DNA from: an uncultured Bacteroidales bacterium
GTDB taxonomy: Bacteria > Bacteroidota > Bacteroidia > Bacteroidales > Tenuifilaceae
DNA: 19,798 nucleotides
Reading direction: 5' to 3'
Assembly: GCA_937915475.1 (NCBI GenBank)
Contig: CALGIR010000319.1
Coordinates: 1 to 19,798 of the forward strand
Shown: piece after piece, positions 8,775 through 16,184 of the stretch
How the letters are laid out: each line of letters opens with the position of its first letter
Position numbering within the stretch: position 1 is the first letter of the stretch
Position numbers and translations under genes: made by a program
Notes under the pieces: generated by a model
What the model was told of the DNA's origin: nothing
Database searches by the model: none
The model's input: the letters and a program-made list of their open reading frames with translations, nothing else

Positions 8775-9180
8775 GGGGCTGACCTTGGATTTGACAGCAA
8801 GATGAATGGATTGGTAAGCATGTCGAGCGTTGGGAAGCTGGCTCGTTAATCCCAGAACTCAGACCTATAACAGGCGAAAATAACAATTACGCACTCGCTG
8901 CCTAATAAGTACCAAGTACTTATAGCTTAATCCAGCTGCCTAGGGCGGTAGGACGAGTAGTCTCGCGGAGGGCTTCGCCCATTGGCTGTCCGAATCGAGG
9001 CTTCAAAACAAATGGGATAGCCAAAGGATGCTCCCCGGTTCCATTGGCGAAAAATTTGGGGATAAGGTCTAGGTTGGTTTCTCTCCACCTGCTCAGATTC
9101 GAAAATTAAGGAAAGATAAACATGTAGAAAGCCTATTGGTTCCTTGTTTGGACGAGGGTTCGAACCCCTCCAGCTCCACA
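8775..9180 (+). ncRNA. ssrA: Transfer-messenger RNA (tmRNA)
   Basis: The 5' end GGGGCTGACCTTGGATTTGA and the 3' end GGTTCGAACCCCTCCAGCTCC form the tRNA(Ala)-like half: GGGGCTG pairs with CAGCTCC (one G-U), and the T arm GGTTCGAACCCC is canonical. The messenger part reads GENNNYALAA followed by two stop codons (8873-8908), so the full tag with the charged alanine is AGENNNYALAA; the ALAA end is the protease signal. The RNA rescues stalled ribosomes together with SmpB and marks unfinished proteins for degradation. Only ACA, then A, follows the acceptor stem, so a complete CCA is not encoded and must be added; the mature body ends at the A at 9178. The one-piece order of tag and acceptor parts shows it is not a permuted two-piece tmRNA. 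Confidence 0.97.
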
Positions 9181-9220
9181 AACACAAAAAGCCCGACAAA
9201 ACTGTCGGGCTTTTTGTGTT
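9181..9220. terminator. Bidirectional terminator between ssrA and tex
   Basis: AACACAAAAAGCCCGACA (9181-9198) pairs perfectly over 18 bp with TGTCGGGCTTTTTGTGTT (9203-9220) around the loop AAAC. The GC core is flanked by A5 and T5, so the same hairpin can end transcription from ssrA (plus) and from tex (minus), whose stop is at 9255. Confidence 0.92.
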
Positions 9221-9254
9221 TAAATATGTTACTCCATACCAAAGTGTTTAGCTC

Positions 9255-11399
9255 CTACTGACTAACCTCCTTCATGGTTAGCTGAATACGTTTACGTTCA
9301 ATATCTACTTCTAGTACCTTAACCATTACGTGTTGGTGTAGCTTAACAATATCGTTGGGGTTTGAAATAAACCTATCGGCAAGTTGCGATATGTGCACAA
9401 GGCCATCCTGCTTAACCCCAACATCCACAAATGCGCCAAAGTTGGTGATGTTGGTAACAATTCCGGGAAGTATCATGCCCACGGTTAAGTGGCTAATTGA
9501 GTAAACCCCCTCGGCAAATTCAAATACTTTAATGCCTTGCCGTGGATCCCTTCCAGGTTTGGCTAACTCTGCCATTATATCCTTAAGGGTTGGGAGTCCA
9601 ATTTTACTGGTTGCATATTTATTGATGTCGATTTTTTTCCTCAGCTCGTCATCCTTAAGTAATTCGTCCACTGTGCATCCCATATCCTTTGCCATTTGCT
9701 CTACCACATGGTAACTTTCTGGGTGAACGGCACTGTTATCCAAAGGGTTTTTTGCATTGGCAATTCTGAGGAATCCCGCACTCTGCTCAAAGGCTTTAGG
9801 TCCTAAGCGAGGAATCTTCTTTAGTTGTGTACGACTATTAAAATCGCCATTCTCTCTTCTGTATTCAACGATGTTCTTGGCAAGTTGCGGCCCAAGTCCA
9901 GAGATATACGTGAGTAAGTGCTTACTTGCCGTATTTAGGTTAACGCCCACGTGGTTAACGCAGCTCTCTACTACGGTATCAAGCCCTTGCTTAAGTTTAG
10001 ATTGATCCACATCGTGCTGATATTGCCCAACCCCAATCGACTTAGGGTCGATTTTTACCAGTTCAGCAAGCGGATCCATAAGCCTGCGACCAATTGAAAC
10101 GGCTCCCCGAACGGTTACATCATAGTCGGGAAATTCCTCGCGGGCCACCGATGATGCCGAGTAGATTGAGGCGCCGTCCTCGCTTACTACAAAAACTTGA
10201 ATCTCATTGTTGAACCGAATTCGCTTAACAAGTGCTTCGGTTTCGCGGCTTGCAGTTCCATTACCAATGGCAATGGCCTCAATTTTATAGGTGTCAACCA
10301 AGGCCGATATTTTGCTCATGGCCTTTCCTTCCTCTTTTTGGGGAGGATGTGGATAAATGGTCTCATTGTGCTTTAGGTTTCCCTGCGAGTCGAGGCAAAC
10401 CAGCTTGCAGCCTGTACGATAGCCCGGGTCTAAAGCAAGTACGTTTTTCTGCCCCATTGGCGATGAGAGTAAAAGTTGACGAAGATTTTCGGCAAATACT
10501 CTAATGGCTTCATCGTCGGCTTTCTCCTTAAGTTCGGCAGTAAATTCATTCTCAATACTTGGCTCAATAAGCCGTTTGTAGCTATCCTCAATGGCAAAAT
10601 CAACCTGATCGGCCGATTCCGTATCTCCTTTAACAAATGCCCTTGACAGGTCATCCAATACATCGTCAGCAGCAGGGGTAACGGAAACCTTGAGGAAACC
10701 TTCTGTTTGGCCCCTGCGCATGGCAAGGAATCGGTGCGAAGCGCATTTGCCTATGGGTTCATCCCACTCAAAGTAATCGGAGAACTTTACCCCATCGGTC
10801 TCTTTCCCTTTTACTATTCTCGATTTAATTACTGCGCTGCGCTTAAAGTGTCTCCTTACAATATTCCTAGCCCTTTCGCTCTCGCTTATCCACTCGGCAA
10901 TAATATCGCGGGCACCTGCAAGAGCATCCTCAATGGTTGGCACATCGTTATTGATATAGCCCTGAGCAATTTTCAGAATATCCCCTTCAGCCTGTTTCAT
11001 AATCAGCTCTGCCAGAGGCTCTAACCCACGCTCCTTGGCGATGGTTGCCCTTGTTCTGCGCTTTGGCTTGTATGGAAGGTATATGTCCTCAAGTTCTACT
11101 GGGTCGTAGCATTCTTCAATCCGCTTGCGAAGCTCATCGGTTAACTTGCCCTGCTCATTTATCGTACTAAGCACTGTTTCCTTTCGCTTTTCAAGTTCAA
11201 CAAGCTTATTTATTCTATCACGAATTGCAGTAATCTCAACCTCATCTAAACTATCGGTTTGCTCCTTTCGGTATCGGCTAATAAATGGTACAGTCGATCC
11301 CTCGTTAAGGAGTTTAATGGTATTGGCAACCTGCTTTTTTGTAAGGTTAAGTTCCCTCGCAATTATGCCTATGTGTTTATCTTGTTCTATATTAATCAT
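9255..11399 (-). CDS. tex: Tex family RNA-binding transcription accessory protein
   Basis: A 714-residue cytoplasmic protein, near the usual length for Tex (the bacterial relative of Spt6). The order is: N-terminal helical region with the STVPFISRYRKEQT motif (about residues 35-50), a YqgF/RNase H-like domain starting NVLALDPGYRTGCK (about 320), helix-hairpin-helix repeats around TYISGLGPQLAKNIVEYR (about 490-560), and a C-terminal S1 RNA-binding domain from GMILPGIVTNITNFGAF (about 640-712). Tex binds nucleic acid and affects transcription; its exact role is unsettled. The ATG at 11399 is the natural start. It is convergent with ssrA, sharing its terminator, and divergent from the kinase at 11498. 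Confidence 0.96.
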   Translation of the reverse strand: MINIEQDKHIGIIARELNLTKKQVANTIKLLNEGSTVPFISRYRKEQTDSLDEVEITAIRDRINKLVELEKRKETVLSTINEQGKLTDELRKRIEECYDPVELEDIYLPYKPKRRTRATIAKERGLEPLAELIMKQAEGDILKIAQGYINNDVPTIEDALAGARDIIAEWISESERARNIVRRHFKRSAVIKSRIVKGKETDGVKFSDYFEWDEPIGKCASHRFLAMRRGQTEGFLKVSVTPAADDVLDDLSRAFVKGDTESADQVDFAIEDSYKRLIEPSIENEFTAELKEKADDEAIRVFAENLRQLLLSSPMGQKNVLALDPGYRTGCKLVCLDSQGNLKHNETIYPHPPQKEEGKAMSKISALVDTYKIEAIAIGNGTASRETEALVKRIRFNNEIQVFVVSEDGASIYSASSVAREEFPDYDVTVRGAVSIGRRLMDPLAELVKIDPKSIGVGQYQHDVDQSKLKQGLDTVVESCVNHVGVNLNTASKHLLTYISGLGPQLAKNIVEYRRENGDFNSRTQLKKIPRLGPKAFEQSAGFLRIANAKNPLDNSAVHPESYHVVEQMAKDMGCTVDELLKDDELRKKIDINKYATSKIGLPTLKDIMAELAKPGRDPRQGIKVFEFAEGVYSISHLTVGMILPGIVTNITNFGAFVDVGVKQDGLVHISQLADRFISNPNDIVKLHQHVMVKVLEVDIERKRIQLTMKEVSQ

Positions 11400-11422
11400 T
11401 GGAAAGTATTTCTAGTTTTTGA

Positions 11423-11453
11423 TTGACATTATTTATAAAGAGAGGTATCTTTA
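11423..11453 (+). promoter_or_regulatory. Promoter candidate of the hybrid kinase gene
   Basis: TTG at 11423-11425 (within ATTGAC) and TATCTTTA at 11446-11453 are separated by 20 nt and match the Bacteroidota -33 TTTG / -7 TAnnTTTG layout with one mismatch in each box. It lies in the 98-nt divergent region between tex and the kinase, giving a leader of roughly 40 nt before the ATG at 11498. Confidence 0.5.
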
Positions 11454-11497
11454 GGGGTGAAAACTCAATTAAACACAAAAATAGCAAACTAGAGTTT

Positions 11498-13819
11498 ATG
11501 GAAGCTCAAAGATTAAACTTTTTTAAACAAATATTCAGATGGAAGCTGTTTCTGGTTCTGTTCCTCGTGCTGTTTTATCTTAATTCTTTTGCTACTGGAG
11601 TTCAGCAAAAAAACATTCTGTTAATCAATTCCTATCATCAGCAAATTAGTTGGACCGACAGTTTAACCTCAGGAATTAAAGAAGCCCTAAATGAAGGAGG
11701 TTTTCAGTATGAATTGTATGTAGAGAGCCTTGATTCGAAACGGGTTGATTCGAAGCTTTTCTTCCCAACATATTATTCTCTCCTCAAAGCTAAATATGTC
11801 CAAAGTAATATTGATATAATTCTTATTACTGATAACGACGCTCTGCTATTCATGGAGGAGTATCATCAATCGCTTTTCCCTGAGGTTCCAATTGTTTTTT
11901 GTGGGATCAACAGTAGGTCTGAATTTAAGCCAGAGTTTACAGGTGTAATTGAGGAGGTTGACCTGGAGGCCAACCTGAAATTAATCCATAATCTGCATCC
12001 AAACCTGCAAACACTTTATGTTATTCTCGACAGAACCACAACAGGAGAGGCCTTGAGGGCTAAACTAAAAGCTGAGACAAATAAGAAACTGTACCCCTTT
12101 GGGGTTGAAATCTTATCAGATTATAGCATTGATAAGTTAAAGGAATATACCTCTGGCATATCCGAGGGAGGAGCCATTCTTTTTTTGCTGTTTAATGTTG
12201 ATAACATTCAGAATTATTTACCATATGAGGATGCGCTTGCTAATATTTCAAGTACTGCAAAAGTTCCTATTTATGGAACGTGGGACTTTTATCTAGCGCA
12301 TGGTATTGTTGGAGGAAAAATCATTAAAGGTAGCTGCCACGGAAGGGAAGCGGGTAAATTAGCGCTACGAATATTAAATGGAGAAAAGGTAGAAAACATT
12401 AAACCCTTTAATGGACCTACCCATTATGCTTTTAACTATCCTATGGTTAAAAAGCATGGCATAAGACGGAGTAAACTTCCAAAAGGGAGCACTCTTGTAA
12501 ACACTCCTTTTGAATTTGTTAGAAATAACGCCAATGTTTTTATAGCCTTTGGTTTTGTTCTAGTAGTTCTTCTAATCATCATATCGCTGTTAGTTTTAGT
12601 AATTAGGCTAAGAAGCGTAAGGCTAAAAACTGAAAAGTATCATCATGAAAAACTTGACAAACAGAATATTCTTCTCGAAGAGGCAAAAAGGACGGCAGAG
12701 GAGTCGAATAGGCTAAAAAGTGCATTTTTGGCTAATATGAGCCACGAAATTCGTACCCCGTTGAACGGTATCGTAGGATTTGCTAATTTATTAAAGCACC
12801 AATCAAATCCTCCAAAAGAAAAGGTTGATCAGTATGTTGATATAATAAACTCTAACTCAGGACTCTTACTCAAGTTGATAAATGATATTATCGACATTTC
12901 TAAAATTGAATCAAATCAGCTTGAGATAAAGAGTACAACCTACGATCTAAATAAGTTGATGGTAGAACTTCATCTTATGTATAGCTCAGAAAAAGTTAAA
13001 CTCGGAAAGAATGAAATTAATCTAACCTACTCCTCTTCTGATAGGAATGAAATGCTGGTTTCAACAGATGTTGAAAGGCTAAAACAGATAATGATTAACC
13101 TATTGGACAACGCATTAAAATTTACAATGGAAGGCTCCATTGAGTTTGGCTACGAGGTACGTGAGCAAATGCTTTACTTTTTTGTGAAGGACACTGGGAT
13201 TGGAATAGAGCGTAGTAAGGTTGCATTGATTTTCGATAGGTTTAGGCAAGTTGTTGAAACCTCGGCAAGAGTTTATGGCGGAACTGGCTTGGGATTAGCT
13301 ATTTGTAAGGGAGTAATTAATAAGTTAGGTGGCCAAATAGGAGTGGAGTCAGAACTTGACAAGGGATCCTTGTTTTGGTTTACAATTCCATATATTCCCG
13401 TCGACGAGTCAACCGAAAGGAGAATACAGGATGTTGTAAAGGACTTACCCAATTGGGAGGGGAAGACTATATTAGGAGTTGAAGATGTTGAGGAATCGTT
13501 GTTGTTACTAGAGGAGATAGTCGTGCCTACAAAAGCCCGATTTATGGGTGCTAAAAATGCAGAGGATGCACTCAAGATAATCAAATCTGAAGATAAAGTC
13601 CATCTTGTTCTTATGGATATTCAGTTACCCCAAATGAATGGCTATGAGGCTACCCGAGAGATTAAGGCCTTACGGCCTTTGATTCCTGTAATTGCTCAAA
13701 CAGCCAACGCCATGTCCATGGATCGCGAGAGAGCCATAGTGGCTGGTTGTGTTGACTATATAAAAAAGCCAATCAACATAGCCCAGTTTTACGATATTTT
13801 AGGTAAGTACCTTACCTAA
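11498..13819 (+). CDS. Hybrid histidine kinase with a periplasmic substrate-binding-like sensor domain
   Basis: 773 residues from the ATG at 11498; the frame is open upstream to 11423 but that part would overlap the promoter. A hydrophobic segment (about 12-33) precedes a periplasmic domain (about 35-340, starting NILLINSYHQQISWTDSL) resembling ABC-type periplasmic binding proteins (ABC_sub_bind). A second transmembrane helix lies at about 347-368, then a coiled coil. The HisKA motif SHEIRTPLNG has the phospho-accepting His416; the ATPase domain has NLLDNALKF, DTGIGI and GGTGLGLAI; the receiver domain has Asp707 in LVLMDIQLPQMNGYEA and the lysine of KKPI. It should sense a periplasmic small molecule and pass phosphate to its own receiver and on to an unlinked partner. 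No response regulator is adjacent. The terminator hairpin contains its stop codon. Confidence 0.92.
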   Translation: MEAQRLNFFKQIFRWKLFLVLFLVLFYLNSFATGVQQKNILLINSYHQQISWTDSLTSGIKEALNEGGFQYELYVESLDSKRVDSKLFFPTYYSLLKAKYVQSNIDIILITDNDALLFMEEYHQSLFPEVPIVFCGINSRSEFKPEFTGVIEEVDLEANLKLIHNLHPNLQTLYVILDRTTTGEALRAKLKAETNKKLYPFGVEILSDYSIDKLKEYTSGISEGGAILFLLFNVDNIQNYLPYEDALANISSTAKVPIYGTWDFYLAHGIVGGKIIKGSCHGREAGKLALRILNGEKVENIKPFNGPTHYAFNYPMVKKHGIRRSKLPKGSTLVNTPFEFVRNNANVFIAFGFVLVVLLIIISLLVLVIRLRSVRLKTEKYHHEKLDKQNILLEEAKRTAEESNRLKSAFLANMSHEIRTPLNGIVGFANLLKHQSNPPKEKVDQYVDIINSNSGLLLKLINDIIDISKIESNQLEIKSTTYDLNKLMVELHLMYSSEKVKLGKNEINLTYSSSDRNEMLVSTDVERLKQIMINLLDNALKFTMEGSIEFGYEVREQMLYFFVKDTGIGIERSKVALIFDRFRQVVETSARVYGGTGLGLAICKGVINKLGGQIGVESELDKGSLFWFTIPYIPVDESTERRIQDVVKDLPNWEGKTILGVEDVEESLLLLEEIVVPTKARFMGAKNAEDALKIIKSEDKVHLVLMDIQLPQMNGYEATREIKALRPLIPVIAQTANAMSMDRERAIVAGCVDYIKKPINIAQFYDILGKYLT

Positions 13820-13832
13820 TTCTTTATTTTTT
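13799..13832 (+). terminator. Terminator overlapping the kinase stop codon
   Basis: TTAGGTAAG (13799-13807) and CTTACCTAA (13811-13819) form a perfect 9-bp stem around TAC, followed by the T-rich TTCTTTATTTTTT. The stop codon TAA (13817-13819) is the end of the stem, so the last codons of the kinase are part of the terminator. Confidence 0.7.
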
Positions 13833-13889
13833 AGGTTTAATCTTGCATATTTTTCTTAAATTTCAAAACGATTATAAAACTTAAATTTT

Positions 13890-13946
13890 ATGAAACGAGC
13901 TCCCGTAGGTGCGGGACAGCCCATGAGAAGTATTTTTCGCAAATGA
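13890..13946 (+). other. Possible 18-codon ORF with a GC-rich hairpin
   Basis: ATG at 13890 opens 18 codons (MKRAPVGAGQPMRSIFRK) ending in TGA at 13944-13946. It contains the short hairpin TCCCG-TAGGTG-CGGGA (13901-13916), markedly GC-richer than the surrounding intergenic DNA. The stretch ATAAAACTTAAATT just before it recurs before the M3 peptidase gene (18725 region). It may be a leader peptide, a scattered repeat unit, or chance; nothing proves translation. Confidence 0.2.
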
Positions 13947-14001
13947 AAGATGATTGTTTTGGCGGGTTCCATGTGTTACTTTAAAAACTAAAATTATATA
14001 G

Positions 14002-15612
14002 ATGAAAAGGACTTTCATTATTGCCATTCTGCTATGCGGTTTTATGGCTGCTCAGGGGCAGGTAAATTCACAAATATCCATAGACTCAAATGTTGAACAG
14101 GTAAAACTTTATATTGGGGGCGCACAGGTAACGCGAACCGCTGCGGTAAACCTCCCTAAGGGTACAACAAAACTAATTATAAAACAGCTACCCAATACAA
14201 TTGATGCCTCAACCTTTACTGTTGAGGGTAGGGGCGATTTTACCATATTATCGATAATGGAGGGATACTCAAATGAGCCTCAAAACTTGCCCAAGGAGGC
14301 AAAGCCAATTAGAGATAGCCTTACTCTTTTACTTTTACAAAAGGAGGATACTGAAAATGCGCAGATTATTTTAGTTGAGGAAGAGAATTTTTTAAATCTC
14401 AACAGAACAATAAGTGGGCAACAGGATGGGGTAAACGCAGCCGAACTTAAACAGATATACGAATTTTACAAGAGTAGATTTGCTTCTTTGAAAAAGGAGC
14501 AGTTAGCCAATAGGCGTAAAGTAGTCGACTTGTCCAAAGAGATTGAAAGACTAAAAGCCAGGCTTTATCCATTTTCTGCCAATAGGGTATCGCTAAATCA
14601 GGAATTGGCAATAACTGTTCTGACCAATAAGGCCGTGAATGGTACGCTTAAAATATCATATTATACGGCAGCTGCAGGATGGAATCCAACCTATGATATT
14701 AGAACTGCGGGAGCTGGTGAACCCATTGATTTGGTGCTTAAAGCATCGGCCAGGAATGCAACTGGCGAGAACTGGGAGAATGTAAACTTCACCTTTAGCA
14801 CGGGTAAGCCTGTTCTTGGGGCTACTCCACCAGTAATTTATCCTTGGTTTTTACGCCCCATTCAACCCCCTCGTCCCATGGCATCAACAATGGGAGCCTT
14901 GCGCTCCAATGCTAAAGAAGCAATTGCCTATGAGGCTTCTGAATTAGTTGATTCTAGCTATGGTGCTGGTTCGTTGGCCAACTATACCGTTAAGCAGGAG
15001 TCAATGCTTGCCATAGATTATGGTATTTCAATCCCATATAGCTTACCCACAGGTAAGGATCCGCTTACGGTTGAGGTAAGCTATATGGGATTGAAATACC
15101 ATAATCTATATACCGCAACGCCCAAGTTATCCTCAAATGTTTATCTAATTGCCAAAATACCAAATACCGAAGGCATTAACCTGCTAAGTGCAAACGCATC
15201 AGTATACCTTAACGGCGCCTATACTGGAACGGCCTATATCACACCTGCCATGGTTGCCGATACCATTACATTGCCAATTGGTGTTGATAATGGAGTTATG
15301 GTTGAACGAAAAAGGGTAAAGGTTTTTACCTCTAGGAGGATAATTGGGAGCAAGATAACAGAAACCATTGGTTGGGAGTTAACCCTTGTTAATAAGCGAA
15401 GCAACCCAATCACTTTTAAATTAAAAGATCAGGTACCTATCTCTACCGACAAAAGTATTCAGGTAAAACCCAATGAGCTAAGTGGTGGAATGCTGGAGGA
15501 GGAAACTGGAATAATTACCTGGGATGTTCAACTTGATGCGGGTAAAACAAAAAATATAAAGTTTACTTATAGCGTAGATTACCCAAAGGATAAGCAAATA
15601 TATTTAGAGTAG
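14002..15612 (+). CDS. DUF4140/DUF4139 domain (mucoidy inhibitor MuiA family) secreted protein
   Basis: 536 residues with a signal peptide (MKRTFIIAILLCGFMAAQGQ). A DUF4140-like N-terminal domain (about 30-125, with VKLYIGGAQVTRTAAVNLPKG and LPNTIDASTFTVEG) is followed by a helical, probably coiled-coil stretch (about 130-195) and a DUF4139 domain (about 205-535; ISYYTAAAGWNPTYDIRT and the end WDVQLDAGKTKNIKFTYSVDYP). The family is widespread in bacteria and its biochemical role is unknown; the name comes from an effect on mucoidy of one member. Length is normal. The coding sequence includes a perfect 35-bp inverted repeat (15013-15109), yet the encoded residues on both sides still fit the family pattern. 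It stands alone, with a 182-nt gap upstream. Confidence 0.88.
   Translation: MKRTFIIAILLCGFMAAQGQVNSQISIDSNVEQVKLYIGGAQVTRTAAVNLPKGTTKLIIKQLPNTIDASTFTVEGRGDFTILSIMEGYSNEPQNLPKEAKPIRDSLTLLLLQKEDTENAQIILVEEENFLNLNRTISGQQDGVNAAELKQIYEFYKSRFASLKKEQLANRRKVVDLSKEIERLKARLYPFSANRVSLNQELAITVLTNKAVNGTLKISYYTAAAGWNPTYDIRTAGAGEPIDLVLKASARNATGENWENVNFTFSTGKPVLGATPPVIYPWFLRPIQPPRPMASTMGALRSNAKEAIAYEASELVDSSYGAGSLANYTVKQESMLAIDYGISIPYSLPTGKDPLTVEVSYMGLKYHNLYTATPKLSSNVYLIAKIPNTEGINLLSANASVYLNGAYTGTAYITPAMVADTITLPIGVDNGVMVERKRVKVFTSRRIIGSKITETIGWELTLVNKRSNPITFKLKDQVPISTDKSIQVKPNELSGGMLEEETGIITWDVQLDAGKTKNIKFTYSVDYPKDKQIYLE
15013..15109. repeat. Perfect 35-bp inverted repeat inside the DUF4139 gene
   Basis: The arm 15013-15047 (beginning ATAGATTATGGTATTTC) is the exact reverse complement of 15075-15109 (ending GAAATACCATAATCTAT), with a 27-nt loop. 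The arms encode IDYGISIPYSLP and VSYMGLKYHNLY in the same frame; codon position 3 of one arm pairs with position 2 of the other, so codon preference cannot explain the match. Confidence 0.97.
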
Positions 15613-15661
15613 TATTAAACCTGCAAGGGGTATTTGAGTCAACAGAGTGTTATGTTCTTTA

Positions 15662-15712
15662 ACAATACCTACATTTAGGTATTGTGTTAACCATTTAACA
15701 TTCGCATATTTG
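15662..15712 (+). promoter_or_regulatory. Inverted repeat and promoter candidate before the HxH protein gene
   Basis: ACAATACCTA (15662-15671) and TAGGTATTGT (15676-15685) form a perfect 10-bp inverted repeat around CATT. Its right arm covers the candidate -33 element TTG (15682-15684); 20 nt further lies CATATTTG (15705-15712), one mismatch from TAnnTTTG. The ATG is only 5 nt after this box, so the transcript could be leaderless or nearly so. The overlap suits control by a dimeric repressor. Confidence 0.45.
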
Positions 15713-15717
15713 CACCC

Positions 15718-16092
15718 ATGAAAACAGCGGGTTTGATAAAGGCTTATAAAAAGTATTTTACCATTTTGTTGGTGGTGATTGTTGGGGGTCTAATCCTCAA
15801 TAATATACTTTTTATGCACCTGCACTTGCTGTCAGATGGGGAGATAGTTGTTCATGCTCACCCATTTAATAAGACACAGCAAGCAGAAAATCCGCTTCAG
15901 CAGCACCAGCACAGTAAGGGAGAAATTTTATTCTTCGACAGTTTGCTTTTGCTTTTTGTAGTTGCAGTTATACATCAGTTTATTGCGGTTGTTCGAAAGT
16001 GGAAGATAAAAAACTCCCACTATTTCTATATTTTTCTCCAGAATACCCCTCAGGTTATAGCCAATAAGGCTCCCCCATGTTTCTCATTTTAA
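15718..16092 (+). CDS. Small two-TM membrane protein with three HxH motifs, possible metal-handling partner of the next receptor
   Basis: 124 residues, no named family recognised. One transmembrane helix lies at about 15-33, a second at about 71-92. The segment between them, probably periplasmic because basic residues flank the outer ends of both helices, holds His34-x-His36, His46-x-His48 and His63-x-His65. Three HxH pairs in 32 residues suggest binding of Zn2+ or another transition metal (inference). The gene ends 92 nt before the receptor start at 16185, on the same strand and probably in one transcript. The ATG at 15718 is the only early methionine. Alternatives are a metal-responsive sensor or an accessory of the receptor; the sequence does not decide. 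Confidence 0.65.
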   Translation: MKTAGLIKAYKKYFTILLVVIVGGLILNNILFMHLHLLSDGEIVVHAHPFNKTQQAENPLQQHQHSKGEILFFDSLLLLFVVAVIHQFIAVVRKWKIKNSHYFYIFLQNTPQVIANKAPPCFSF

Positions 16093-16095
16093 ATT

Positions 16096-16115
16096 GATGG
16101 TATAGCTATACCATC
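16096..16115. promoter_or_regulatory. Perfect 20-nt palindrome between the HxH gene and the receptor gene
   Basis: GATGGTATAGCTATACCATC is fully self-complementary and begins 4 nt after the stop codon at 16090-16092, about 70 nt before the receptor ATG. With no loop it is a poor RNA hairpin as written, although ATTTTT lies 9 nt downstream; a protein-binding operator or an intercistronic attenuator are both possible. Confidence 0.45.
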
Positions 16116-16184
16116 TTCCCCATTATTTTTATCCTGCAAGTTTCCTTGCACAATTTTTTAAACTTTTCAACAACCTTTCTTAAA

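Noticed and set aside
9140..9180. Separate tRNA gene, suggested by GGTTCGAACCCC near an acceptor-like end
   Set aside because: It is the 3' half of the tmRNA tRNA-like domain; the partner acceptor strand is at 8775-8781.
8927..9199. 90-codon minus-strand open frame
   Set aside because: It lies almost wholly within the tmRNA gene and its terminator.
10707..11024. Plus-strand open frames opposite tex (here and at 9532, 9757, 10232, 11125)
   Set aside because: The Tex domains on the minus strand explain the region; these are antisense shadows.
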